Assembly: GCA_039933105.1 (NCBI GenBank)
Contig: JBDTOT010000018.1
Coordinates: 29,707-93,706 of the forward strand
DNA: 64,000 bases
DNA from: FEN-1219 sp039933105
GTDB lineage: Bacteria > Pseudomonadota > Gammaproteobacteria > Steroidobacterales > Rariloculaceae
Direction of reading: 5' to 3'
In this document: piece after piece, positions 8,408 through 16,700 of the stretch
Layout of the letters: every line of letters starts with the position of its first letter
Position numbering within the stretch: the first letter of the stretch is position 1
Notes under the pieces: model-generated
The model's database searches: none
Told to the model about the DNA's origin: nothing
Seen by the model: only the letters and a program-made list of their open reading frames with translations
Translations under genes and position numbers: made by a program

Positions 8408-9814
8408 TTATTTCTTGCTGAAGTCGAACAAGTCCGCAGGCTCCGGCTTGCTCATGCCCTGCTCGAAGTACTCTTCCCAGACGTGGGCCCAGGGGCGGCC
8501 GAACATGTCGGGCATCTCGAACTCGATCTTGGCGCCAGGCACGAGCGGCTCGTTCACACCGTCTTTCAGGTAGATCGTCTGAATACAGTGGCTGGACACG
8601 AACGGCGTCTCGGCCTTGTCGATGTACTCGTTGATCTTGATGAAGTTGCGGACGATGCGCAGCGGCTGCGCAAGTGCGTCGTCGTCGTAGAAGACGGCTT
8701 CGTGGTTCAGTCCAATGAACTTACCGTTCTCGTGGATCGGCGTGTACATCTCCACTGACTGCATCTTGTTCGAGAACTCGAACTCCGAGTGCGACTTCCA
8801 GCCCTGGATGTTGCTCGTCCAGGTGATCAAAACGTCCTTGTCCCAGAAGCCGATCGTCTCACCGTACCAGCGCGGCACCGGGGGCCCGAGGCGCGGAACG
8901 CCGCCCGTAGCCACATCGGTCATGTCGAACTGGCGACCAATGTGGACGTCCTGGTCGAAGTTTTCGATTCGGCCCGTGCGCATCTGCACGAAGTCCGGCG
9001 TGACGACCATGTAGTGCTCGGCGACGGCCGCCGGATACCAGCGCCGCATGAAGCCTTCCGGCCAGCAGAACGTGGAGGGCCACATCGCCTGCCCGCGCAT
9101 CTGGTGATACGCCTCCTGCACCGTGCGCTGCTGGTACTCGGGCTTCAGCAGCGACACGATCGTCGCGATCTGCGTGTGCGCACCCCAGTACCAGTTCTGT
9201 TGCTCGGGCGCGCCGCCCCGCACACGTGCCTGGCGCGGGGCCCCGTATACGCCGTTCCACTCGGCGGCCGGAAAATCCTTGAACGTGTATACGTTCGGGC
9301 CGCCGCGGCCTTGCGTCTCCTTCAGCAGCGCTTCGTAGTGTTGCTGGGCGCTTTTGAACGGATAGGGACTCACGATGGCCTCGCGCGGCAGGTCGCGGTC
9401 GCAATGACCCCACGGGGCGTCTTCATCCTTGCCGGTGTTCAGTGGATTCGGAGACAGGATGCCGCGCTGAACCTCGCTCGCCTGGGGGCTATTGCAGCGG
9501 AAGTAGCGCTTGTCGGTCCACAGCGCCGTGTCCGCGTAGAAGTCTTTGCTCGTGAAGATATCCACCGGCAGTGGTTTTATGTCTTTCGGCGGAGTACGGG
9601 AGCCATCGAGTTCCTGCACCTGGCCAGGCACTCGCCTCCCGAACGCGCCCCCCACCCACGCTGGCCCGACGATGGGTCGGTTCTGCACGCTGACAGCGAG
9701 CGGCCAGCCGCGGCCAACGCTCTTGAAGCCGATGTCCGGCATGACCTGCGCAATGGCGGGCACAGCGATCAGCAGGGCGGAGAGTATCAACGGTTTGATC
9801 AACCCAATCTTCAC
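8408..9814 (-). CDS. Secreted protein of the long WxGDxLV orphan family (paralog of 55490-56848)
   Basis: A 468-residue exported protein (signal cleaved after AIA|QV) starting at a GTG with GGAG upstream. It is clearly related along its length to the 55490-56848 protein: both contain DIFTxKDFY, RYFRCNSP, SPYPFK.A.QHYEA, CxPEGFMRR, RWYGETIGFWD and W.SN.QGW. The GFWDKDVLITW segment corresponds to the W-[DE]-G-D-x-L-V-V core of the shorter family members nearby. I know no assigned function. It is divergent from a DUF6152-type gene and a short-family gene (10114-11335), which repeats the genomic association seen elsewhere in the window. Confidence 0.8.
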   Translation of the reverse strand: MKIGLIKPLILSALLIAVPAIAQVMPDIGFKSVGRGWPLAVSVQNRPIVGPAWVGGAFGRRVPGQVQELDGSRTPPKDIKPLPVDIFTSKDFYADTALWTDKRYFRCNSPQASEVQRGILSPNPLNTGKDEDAPWGHCDRDLPREAIVSPYPFKSAQQHYEALLKETQGRGGPNVYTFKDFPAAEWNGVYGAPRQARVRGGAPEQQNWYWGAHTQIATIVSLLKPEYQQRTVQEAYHQMRGQAMWPSTFCWPEGFMRRWYPAAVAEHYMVVTPDFVQMRTGRIENFDQDVHIGRQFDMTDVATGGVPRLGPPVPRWYGETIGFWDKDVLITWTSNIQGWKSHSEFEFSNKMQSVEMYTPIHENGKFIGLNHEAVFYDDDALAQPLRIVRNFIKINEYIDKAETPFVSSHCIQTIYLKDGVNEPLVPGAKIEFEMPDMFGRPWAHVWEEYFEQGMSKPEPADLFDFSKK

Positions 9815-10113
9815 TTACGTCTCCTTCGTCGACCAAAAGACATCAAGAGCTGTGCGCGGAAGATGCAGAGAGTACCCCGGTGAATTCGATTCCGACGAAA
9901 ACTATGCTTAAGCGACGATGTATTGCTCGACGCTAGGCCAGGCACGCGGCGACTTCACAGGCGCCTCATCGCGGCGAACCGACGCGAGCTGCGGATAGTA
10001 CAAATAATGACGGTAATGTTCGTGCCTGCAAAAGGCGTCCCTGCCGCGCCGTTGACACGCAAGCTGCACACGCCCTAGTGTCGCCTTGCGTTGAAGGGCG
10101 AGAGGACGCAACG
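9815..10113. other. Divergent intergenic region
   Basis: About 300 bases between two divergent orphan-family transcription units. It must hold both promoters. No strong palindrome or convincing reading frame was seen; a 67-codon frame on the minus strand lacks a credible product. Confidence 0.5.
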
Positions 10114-10542
10114 ATGAAGACGAAGACCGCGCTGCTTCCGCTCACGCTGGGCATGCTCGTTGCGGTACTGCCCGCGCAAGCGCACCACTCGTTCGCCGCG
10201 CAATACGACGCGGCGAAGCCGATCACGTTGACCGGCAAGGTCACGAAGATCGAGTGGACCAACCCTCACATCTATATCTTCATGGACGTGCCGGACGAGA
10301 AGAAGACCGGCGCGGCGGTGAACTGGGCGCTCGAGATGGGCAGCCCGAACGCGCTGATCCGCTTGGGCTGGAAACGCGACTCGCTGAAGCCCGACGACAT
10401 GGTCACCGTCGAAGGCCTCCTCGCGAAAGACGGCAGCCATGTCGCAAACGCGAAGTCGATCGTGCTGACGGCGACCGGCAAGAAGATGCTCGCGGGCTCG
10501 AGCGGCGGCACCGGCGGCGCTTCCAGTAGCGAGGAGCGTTAG
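10114..10542 (+). CDS. DUF6152-type secreted small protein (copy 1 of 5)
   Basis: A 142-residue exported protein. The signal peptide ends VLPAQA, and predicted cleavage leaves HHSFAAQYD at the mature N-terminus (precursor residues 24-32). A conserved NPH follows with His at mature position 29, then a small beta-rich domain with NWALEMGSPNALIRLGW and LKPDDMVTVEG, typical of DUF6152. GAGAGG precedes the ATG. The stop is one base from the next start, so the gene is translationally linked to the WDGDTLVV-family gene. Function is unknown; the N-terminal His pair plus a third His looks like a metal site (inference). Confidence 0.88.
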   Translation: MKTKTALLPLTLGMLVAVLPAQAHHSFAAQYDAAKPITLTGKVTKIEWTNPHIYIFMDVPDEKKTGAAVNWALEMGSPNALIRLGWKRDSLKPDDMVTVEGLLAKDGSHVANAKSIVLTATGKKMLAGSSGGTGGASSSEER

Positions 10543-10543
10543 A

Positions 10544-11335
10544 ATGCGCAATCCAAAGGTGCTCGCGACGCTCGCGGCGTTGCTCTCCCTCGGCGCCGCC
10601 CTCCCGGCCGCTGCGCAGTGGTGGCTCGGCGTTCCCGACACGCTACCGCGCGACGCGAAAGGCGAACCGAACCTCATGGCCCCCGCGCCGCGCACCCGGG
10701 ACGGTAAACCGGACCTGTCGGGCATCTGGAACCCGAACGCGAGCAAATATCTGCGCGACATCTCCGTGGACCTGAAACCCGGCGAGGTGCCGTTCCAACC
10801 ATGGGCGAAGAAGGTGGCCGACGAACGGGCCGACGGCTCGCATTCGCGCGAAGACCCGGACGCGAACTGCCTGCCGCAGGGTGTGCCGAGAATCGGCGCC
10901 GCGCCGGCTCCGTACAAGTTCGTGCAGACCCCGGACCTGATCGTCGTCGTGCACGAGGCGTTCTCGCTCTGGCGGCAGATTTTCCTCGACGGGCGCAAGC
11001 TCGCCGCCGACGCGAATCCCACCTGGCTCGGCTATTCGACGGGGCACTGGGACGGCGACACGCTGGTCGTCGAGTCGCGCGGTTTCAACGGCAAGACTTG
11101 GCTCGACCAGGTCGGCAAACCGACCACAGAGCGGCTACACGTCACCGAGCGCTACACGCGCAAGGACTACGGCCACATGGACATCGAGATCACGATCGAC
11201 GACCCGGGCGCGTACACGAAACCTTGGACGGTGAAGGAAAATCTTTCGCTGCTGCCCGACACGGAGTTGCTCGAGTTCATCTGCAACGAGAACAACCGCG
11301 ACGTCCACCACCTGCAGGGCGGCGACCTCCGATAG
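10544..11335 (+). CDS. Secreted WDGDTLVV-family protein of unknown function
   Basis: A 263-residue exported protein (signal to about residue 25, cleavage after AAA). Family landmarks in order: DLSGIWNPN (residues 57-65), CLPQGVPR (109-116), an FVQTPDLIVVVHEAF strand pair, RQIFLDGRKL (144-153), GHWDGDTLVVES (167-178), then ERYTRKDYGHMDIEITIDDP and a PWTVKE turn. The pattern suggests a repetitive beta fold. Its partner is the DUF6152-type gene one base upstream. No catalytic motif is recognised. Similar orphan proteins recur through this window next to DUF6152-type genes, which argues for a shared process in the periplasm. Confidence 0.82.
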   Translation: MRNPKVLATLAALLSLGAALPAAAQWWLGVPDTLPRDAKGEPNLMAPAPRTRDGKPDLSGIWNPNASKYLRDISVDLKPGEVPFQPWAKKVADERADGSHSREDPDANCLPQGVPRIGAAPAPYKFVQTPDLIVVVHEAFSLWRQIFLDGRKLAADANPTWLGYSTGHWDGDTLVVESRGFNGKTWLDQVGKPTTERLHVTERYTRKDYGHMDIEITIDDPGAYTKPWTVKENLSLLPDTELLEFICNENNRDVHHLQGGDLR

Positions 11336-11395
11336 CCTTCGGTGCGGAGTGGCGGCGGACGCGCGCGGTCGTGACTACGTGCTCGACGGCATTCA

Positions 11396-12649
11396 TCACC
11401 AGTTCGTAAACGAGCCATCCGGTCGGCGGTTCAGCAACATCCCGGCACGATACGTCGCGTATTCGCCCATCAGGGTGAGCTTGCTCGCGTCGAGCTCGAC
11501 ACCGAGCCCGGGCCGATCGTTCGGCCACAACTTGCCTTCCTTGAAGTCGTACGCCTTCCGCAAGTGCGGCCACGTGCGCGTGCCGTCACCCAGCATCTCC
11601 ATCAGCGTCACGACGGATGTCGCAGTGAGGCAGTGCACGAGCGCTGCTTCGGAGATCGGCCCCGTGAAGTGCGGGATCATGCCGACATAGTGCGTCTCAG
11701 CGAGAGCGACGATCTTCATGAGCTCGCTGATGCCGCCGACATTCGGCAGTGTGCAGCGCGTGTAGTCGATGAGCTGCCGCTCGATCAGAGTATTGATGTC
11801 CCACTTGTAGCCGAACTGTTCGCCGACAGCGATCGGCACGCGCGTGCGCTCACGCATCGTGACGTAGGAGTCCACGCCCTCGCTGCGAATCAGGTCCTCG
11901 CAGAAGTACGGATGCAGCGGCTCGAGCAGCGTCGCGAGATTGATTGCATCGGGCGGATCGAGTTCAGTGTGAAAGTCGATCGCCCACCCGCCATCACCTG
12001 TGATCTTGTGAAGGGCGATGCAGTCCTCGTGCATCTGCTGCACGAGCTTGAAGCGATCAACCAGACGCTCGCGAGGGTTGTCCGTGGCGTGCCGGTAGCA
12101 GCGGAACCCGGCGTCCATACAGGCACGAGCCGCGTCCTCGAGTGTTCCGTTCCGCCCCCTCGGGAAGGCCGTCGAATAAAGCTCGATGTGATCGCGAGAC
12201 TTGCCTCCGAGCAGTTGCCAGAGCGGCACGTCGAGCGCCTTGGCCTTGAGGTCCCAGAGCGCCATGTCGAGCGCACCGAGCGAATGGATCTTCTCGCGGC
12301 CGGCCGGATAGAAGTAGCCCCGCAGCATTTGCTGCCAGTGTTGGTCGATCCGAAACGGATCCAGGCCGATCAGCATGCTGGCGCACTCGTCCATCGAGGT
12401 TGGCTCGCCGCCTTCGCCGATGCCGGTCAGCCCCCGCTCTGTCTCGATGATTACGACGTTCGAGGACTGATTGACCATGGGCTGACCGCGGTTTCCCGTC
12501 GAATCGCCGGAGTTGCGGAAGTACCGGATGCGCTTGATCTTGTCCTCCTGGAGAGCCAGCGCATCGGCCGACGGCGGCAGCCACAAACTCGCCCCCACCG
12601 CGCCGAGCGCGGTCAGAACGCCGCGCCGATCCCACAGGTTCGCATTCAT
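11396..12649 (-). CDS. Tat-exported enolase-superfamily protein (mandelate racemase/sugar-acid dehydratase type)
   Basis: About 417 residues. The N-terminus MNANLWDRRGVLTALGAVG has a twin-arginine and hydrophobic stretch typical of Tat export. The capping domain is followed by a barrel with the three metal-binding acids of the superfamily in AIDFHTELDP, YFCEDLI and AVGEQFG, and a C-terminal HFTGPI histidine. That layout fits acid-sugar dehydratases (D-galactonate dehydratase/RspA-like group) or racemases acting by proton abstraction next to a carboxylate. Most relatives are cytosolic, so export is unusual. The ATG at 12649 removes six unlikely residues. It is divergent from sucrose phosphorylase and lies within the sugar island. 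Confidence 0.85.
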   Translation of the reverse strand: MNANLWDRRGVLTALGAVGASLWLPPSADALALQEDKIKRIRYFRNSGDSTGNRGQPMVNQSSNVVIIETERGLTGIGEGGEPTSMDECASMLIGLDPFRIDQHWQQMLRGYFYPAGREKIHSLGALDMALWDLKAKALDVPLWQLLGGKSRDHIELYSTAFPRGRNGTLEDAARACMDAGFRCYRHATDNPRERLVDRFKLVQQMHEDCIALHKITGDGGWAIDFHTELDPPDAINLATLLEPLHPYFCEDLIRSEGVDSYVTMRERTRVPIAVGEQFGYKWDINTLIERQLIDYTRCTLPNVGGISELMKIVALAETHYVGMIPHFTGPISEAALVHCLTATSVVTLMEMLGDGTRTWPHLRKAYDFKEGKLWPNDRPGLGVELDASKLTLMGEYATYRAGMLLNRRPDGSFTNW

Positions 12650-12789
12650 ACAGCCTCCTCGCGCCATTGCACAACGACGCTGCTCAGATTAAACAAGGCC
12701 GGGCCGCGTTGCCGTTGTTTTCGCGCGATCACGGTGACGTGACGCCGCTGTGATAATGTGCGCCGAACCCGGCGCCGGGGTTGCCGCAC

Positions 12790-12801
12790 GCAAACAATTG
12801 C
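12790..12801. promoter_or_regulatory. LacI-type operator upstream of sucrose phosphorylase
   Basis: GCAAACAATTGC lies 33 bases before the sucrose phosphorylase ATG. It differs by one base from the matching 12 bases of the operator at 15383-15396. It is likely bound by the LacI-family regulator at 16701. Confidence 0.6.
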
Positions 12802-12834
12802 CGACGCGGCCTGCGCGCTGAAGCGATCCGTTCG

Positions 12835-14259
12835 ATGCGGAACCAGACTCAGCTGATTACCTATGTCGACCGGCTCGGCGGCGGTGGGCTACGCGAGCTC
12901 GCGGCGCTGCTCAACGGCCCGCTGGCCGGGCTCTTCGGCGGCGTGCATTTGCTGCCGTTCTTCGACCCGATCGATGGCGCCGATGCGGGCTTCGACCCCA
13001 TCGACCATACGCGCGTGGACCCGCGCCTCGGTGCGTGGGCCGACGTGCGCGCGCTCGGGGCACGCACGGACGTCATGGCCGACCTGATCGTGAACCACGT
13101 CTCCGCTAGGTCGTCGGAGTTCCGGGACTTCGTGGCGCACGGCGATGCGTCGCACTGGGCCGGCCTATTCCTGACGCGCGACTCGGTTTTTCCCGGCGGC
13201 GCCGCGCCAGATGAGCTCGCGCGCATCTACCGGCCGCGTCCTGGAGCACCATTCACCGACGTCCGGTTCGCGAGTGGCGAAACGCGCGCTCTGTGGACCA
13301 CGTTCACGTCGAACCAGATCGACATCGATGTGCACCACCCGGCCGGCCGTGAGTATCTGCTGGCGATCCTGGACCGGTTCGCGTCCTCCGGCGTGCGCGC
13401 CATCCGGCTCGATGCTGCGGGCTACGCCATCAAGAAACGCGGCACGAGCTGCTTCATGCTGCCCGAGACTTTTGCATTCATCCGCGAGATCGCGGACCGC
13501 GCGCACGAGCGCGGCATCGAGGTGCTCGTGGAGATCCACTCGCACGTCGCGACACAGGTAACGCTCGCGAAGCAGGTCGACTGGATCTACGACTTCGCCT
13601 TGCCACCGCTCGTGCTTCACGCCCTCTGCCACGGCACGGCTGAGACGTTAAAGCACTGGATCCGCGTGCGGCCGCGTAACTGCTTCACCGTGCTCGACAC
13701 GCACGACGGCATCGGCATCGTCGACATCGGCGCGGACGGCGCGAACTTGGGCCTCGTGCCACCCGCGGAGCTCGACCGGCTCGTCGAGTACATCCACGAG
13801 CGAAGCGACGGACACAGCCGGCGCGCAACCGGCGCGCACGCCTCGAACCTCGACCTGTATCAGATCAACTGCACGTACTTTGACGCCTGCGGCCGCGACG
13901 CCGAGGCTTATCTCGCGGCTCGCGCGTTGCAGCTGTTCCTGCCAGGTGTGCCGCAGATCTACTACGTGGGGCTGCTCGGCGGCACGAACGACATGGCGCT
14001 TCTTGCGCGCACAGGCGTGGGCCGCGACATCAACCGCCACTACTACACGCGCGCCGAGATCGACAGCGCGCTCGCCAGCCCGCTGGTGCAACGCCTCTGC
14101 GACCTGATCAGGCTGCGCAACTCCCACCCCGCGTTCAATGGTGAGTTCGAGCTGCTCGAGAGCCCCGCGCACGCCCTGCGCCTGCGCTGGACCGCGGGGC
14201 GCGAGTGCGCGGAGCTCGCAGTCGATTTATGCCGGCCGTCGTTCGCCGTAACGACTTAA
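12835..14259 (+). CDS. gtfA: Sucrose phosphorylase (GH13_18)
   Basis: A 474-residue GH13 enzyme. It carries the sucrose phosphorylase landmarks: N-terminal QLITYVDRLGGGGLREL, LIVNHVS, the catalytic nucleophile Asp in IRLDAAGY, the acid/base Glu in VLVEIHSH, and the transition-state Asp in VLDTHDGI. Late motifs VPQIYYVGLLGG and GRDINRHYYT are typical. It cleaves sucrose with phosphate to glucose 1-phosphate and fructose, in the cytosol. The ATG at 12835 aligns with family starts. A LacI-type half-palindromic site is 33 bases upstream, and a fructokinase-type kinase (17760-18620) and an MFS permease in the same island would supply sugar and use the fructose. Confidence 0.93.
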   Translation: MRNQTQLITYVDRLGGGGLRELAALLNGPLAGLFGGVHLLPFFDPIDGADAGFDPIDHTRVDPRLGAWADVRALGARTDVMADLIVNHVSARSSEFRDFVAHGDASHWAGLFLTRDSVFPGGAAPDELARIYRPRPGAPFTDVRFASGETRALWTTFTSNQIDIDVHHPAGREYLLAILDRFASSGVRAIRLDAAGYAIKKRGTSCFMLPETFAFIREIADRAHERGIEVLVEIHSHVATQVTLAKQVDWIYDFALPPLVLHALCHGTAETLKHWIRVRPRNCFTVLDTHDGIGIVDIGADGANLGLVPPAELDRLVEYIHERSDGHSRRATGAHASNLDLYQINCTYFDACGRDAEAYLAARALQLFLPGVPQIYYVGLLGGTNDMALLARTGVGRDINRHYYTRAEIDSALASPLVQRLCDLIRLRNSHPAFNGEFELLESPAHALRLRWTAGRECAELAVDLCRPSFAVTT

Positions 14260-14276
14260 GCGGCTCAGCTCCGCTT
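14258..14276. terminator. Short bidirectional hairpin between converging genes
   Basis: AAGCGG-loop-CCGCTT (6-bp stem, 7-base loop) covers the stops of the converging sucrose phosphorylase and esterase genes. The stem is short, so this is tentative. Confidence 0.4.
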
Positions 14277-15347
14277 GCCAAGACTGCGCGCGAAGAAGTC
14301 CACGATCACGCGATAGCAGTCCTGCGACTCCGGCACGTCCGGGTTGTAGAAGAAGCCGTGGAACAGCCCCTCCCACACGTGGAGGCGCGCGTCGACGCCG
14401 TTCTTCACGAGCTGCGTGTGCGTGTACACGGCCGAACTCAGCTCGAAACCGCGCGTGCCCGTTATCAACAGCGTTGGCGGAAACTTCGCGAGTACGTCCG
14501 GTGAGTTGATCGGCGCGACGAGCGGGTCGGCGGGATCGGTGTCGGCGAAATAGCCGGCGGGCGCGGCCGGTCGACCCGCCGCAGGCACGCGAAGCTCCCC
14601 GAGCGGCCCCGCGGTATATGCAGCGTCACCCTCGAACGAATCGATACCTTTAGGCGAGCCGGCGCCGGCGCAGAAGATGCCCACGGCACCCGGTCGCGGC
14701 AGCCGATGCTGCTGGAGCCAGGCAACTGACATCGCCGTCAGCGTGCCGCCGGCGGAGCAGCCGTAGATGCCAATGTTCTCGGCGCGATAGGACTTCAACA
14801 GCTCGCGGTAGACGGCCGCGACGTCCTCGCTGGCAGCGGGGTGTTTGAACTCGGGCCCCTCGCGGTAGTCGACGCTCACAACGCGAATCTGCGCCAGCGA
14901 CGCAATCGGGATCGACTCGAGCTCCGCGCAGCCGGGCCAGCAGCCCGAGAAGCCGCCACCGTGCAAATCGATCAGCACACGTTTGCGGTTCGCGACCGAG
15001 ATGCCGGATTTCGGCATGTAGTCGTAGACGTGCACGCCGCCGATCTTCGTGTCTGTGCGCACATGCGGATACAGCCCGCGCTGACGTGCGAGGTAGCCTT
15101 GCATGAAACGCGGCAGGCCGTTGTCCTGCACGAGTCGCTCGGCGTTCTGCATGTCCGACAGGTGCTGGATCATGTAGGCGCGAGCCTCGGGGCTCAAATA
15201 CGGCGTCAGCGGCACCGATAGTGCCGGGACAGACACCGTGCCGTCGGCGGCGAGGCCGACGCGCGGCGGATCCGCGGCGGACGCCAACGACGCAATCGTG
15301 GCGGCGATCACCGCCGCGATGCCGGATACACAACGGACGGCTGGCAT
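14265..15347 (-). CDS. Secreted alpha/beta-hydrolase, HSL/acetyl-esterase type
   Basis: A 360-residue exported esterase (signal cleaved near SLASA|AD). It has the oxyanion-hole HGGGFSG, the nucleophile elbow GCSAGG (Ser of the triad), DTDPADPLVAP, and a late GLFHGFFY with the catalytic His; these define the hormone-sensitive-lipase-like family. The ATG at 15347 follows GGGGGAG. It is divergent from the MFS permease across a LacI-type operator (15383-15396), so it is probably induced together with the sugar genes. It may deacylate acylated sugars or aromatic esters in the periplasm (inference). Confidence 0.88.
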   Translation of the reverse strand: MPAVRCVSGIAAVIAATIASLASAADPPRVGLAADGTVSVPALSVPLTPYLSPEARAYMIQHLSDMQNAERLVQDNGLPRFMQGYLARQRGLYPHVRTDTKIGGVHVYDYMPKSGISVANRKRVLIDLHGGGFSGCWPGCAELESIPIASLAQIRVVSVDYREGPEFKHPAASEDVAAVYRELLKSYRAENIGIYGCSAGGTLTAMSVAWLQQHRLPRPGAVGIFCAGAGSPKGIDSFEGDAAYTAGPLGELRVPAAGRPAAPAGYFADTDPADPLVAPINSPDVLAKFPPTLLITGTRGFELSSAVYTHTQLVKNGVDARLHVWEGLFHGFFYNPDVPESQDCYRVIVDFFARSLGKRS

Positions 15348-15382
15348 AGCTCCCCCGAGGCCAGTGGGCCTTCGGCCGATTA

Positions 15383-15396
15383 TGCAAACGATTGCA
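15383..15396. promoter_or_regulatory. LacI-type operator between the divergent esterase and MFS genes
   Basis: TGCAAACGATTGCA is a 14-bp palindrome around a central CG with one mismatched pair. It lies 22 bases upstream of the MFS ATG and 36 bases upstream of the esterase ATG. It matches the usual LacI-family operator form; the regulator encoded at 16701 is the nearest candidate. Confidence 0.75.
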
Positions 15397-15417
15397 AGCG
15401 GTGTACAGTCGCGCGGA

Positions 15418-16671
15418 ATGATGCGGCAAAACGGAGACTTCAGCGCCACGCTGATACGCGCGCTGCTCGGCGCCATGTTCTTCGTGTTCGCGATGACGAC
15501 CGACGCCGTCGGCAGCATCATCCCGACGCTGATCGACGAGTTCCGTCTCACGCTGAGCCAAGCCAGCGCCTTCCACTACGCAACGATGGCCTCGATCGCG
15601 GCCGGCGCACTGGCCTTTGGCCTTCTCGCGGACCGTATCGGCCGCAAACCCACGATCGTGATCGGTCTCGCGGCCTACGCGGCCGCATCGATGGCGTTCC
15701 TCATCGGCAACTCGTTCGCCGTGTTCATCGCTCTTCTGATCGTGTCCGGCGTAGGGATCAGCGTGTTCAAGATCGGCGCGCTCGCGCTGCTCGGCGACGT
15801 CTCGAACTCCGCGCGCCAGCACACGGTGACGATGAACCTGATCGAGGGCTGCTTCGGCGTCGGTGCGATCATCGGGCCCGCGATCGTGGCCGTGCTGCTC
15901 ACCGCCGGATGGTCGTGGAAGTGGTTGTACGCGATCGCGGCCGCGATCTGCTTGGCGCTGATCGCCGTGGCGTTACCGCTACGGTTCCCTGCCGGGCGCA
16001 GCGCGGCGGTCGAACGCGCAACATTTCGCCGCACGCTCGTACTCGCGTGCGATCCACATGCCCTCGGCTTCTCGGCGCTGATCATGCTTTACGTCGGCAC
16101 CGAGACCGCCGTCTACGTGTGGATGCCGACGCTGCTTCGGGAAGCTACCGACGTCCGCGGTTGGCTCGTGGCGTCGGCGCTCACGTTGTTCTTCGTCGCG
16201 CGCGCGGCCGGCCGCTTCCTCGGTGCGTGGCTGCTGAATTCACTGCCGTGGCGGCGCGTGCTTGCGCTGTTCGGTCTCGCGATCTTCGCCTGCTTCGCCG
16301 GCAGCCTGCTCGGTGGCGCGACGCTCGCGATGTATCTGCTGCCCCTGTCGGGACTCTTCATGTCGGTGCTGTATCCCAGTCTGAACTCGAAGGGCATCAG
16401 CGGGTTTCCGCGCCACGAGCACGGCGCCGTAGCCGGCATCATTCTATTCTTCACGGCCGTGGCGGCGGCCGCGGCGCCGCTCGCGATGGGCGTCGTCGGC
16501 GACGCCTTCGGCGGCGTGCGCGCGGGTTTCGCACTCGCCGCGGTGTGGTCAGCGCTGCTGGCCGCCGGTCTCGCGTACAACTGGCTCCGCGATCCCGCGG
16601 GTCCGCGTCTCGCGCGAGTCGAAGCCGAAGCCGAAGCCGAAGCCGGCGGGCTGTCGCCGCCGCCGGCTTGA
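15418..16671 (+). CDS. MFS transporter
   Basis: About 417 residues with 12 predicted membrane segments. The MFS loop motif between helices 2 and 3 is LLADRIGRKPTIVIG. The paired start ATGATG at 15418/15421 gives the same N-terminus MRQNGDFSATLIRALLGAMFFV apart from one Met. It lies downstream of a LacI-type operator and upstream of the LacI gene, so it probably carries the sugar, sugar acid or ester product handled by the neighbouring enzymes. The C-terminal tail holds a (GAAGCC)4 micro-repeat coding EAEAEAEA, which is likely variable in length. Confidence 0.88.
   Translation: MMRQNGDFSATLIRALLGAMFFVFAMTTDAVGSIIPTLIDEFRLTLSQASAFHYATMASIAAGALAFGLLADRIGRKPTIVIGLAAYAAASMAFLIGNSFAVFIALLIVSGVGISVFKIGALALLGDVSNSARQHTVTMNLIEGCFGVGAIIGPAIVAVLLTAGWSWKWLYAIAAAICLALIAVALPLRFPAGRSAAVERATFRRTLVLACDPHALGFSALIMLYVGTETAVYVWMPTLLREATDVRGWLVASALTLFFVARAAGRFLGAWLLNSLPWRRVLALFGLAIFACFAGSLLGGATLAMYLLPLSGLFMSVLYPSLNSKGISGFPRHEHGAVAGIILFFTAVAAAAAPLAMGVVGDAFGGVRAGFALAAVWSALLAAGLAYNWLRDPAGPRLARVEAEAEAEAGGLSPPPA
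16621..16644 (+). repeat. Hexanucleotide micro-repeat (GAAGCC)x4
   Basis: Four perfect tandem GAAGCC units inside the 3' end of the MFS gene encode alternating Glu-Ala. Units of six keep the frame, so copy-number changes would only change tail length. Confidence 0.9.
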
Positions 16672-16700
16672 GCGCGATGCGAATCGCGTAATCTCGCCGC

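Noticed and set aside
9908..10111. A 67-codon open frame in the divergent intergenic region
   Set aside because: No ribosome-binding site or recognisable product, and it covers the region needed for two promoters.
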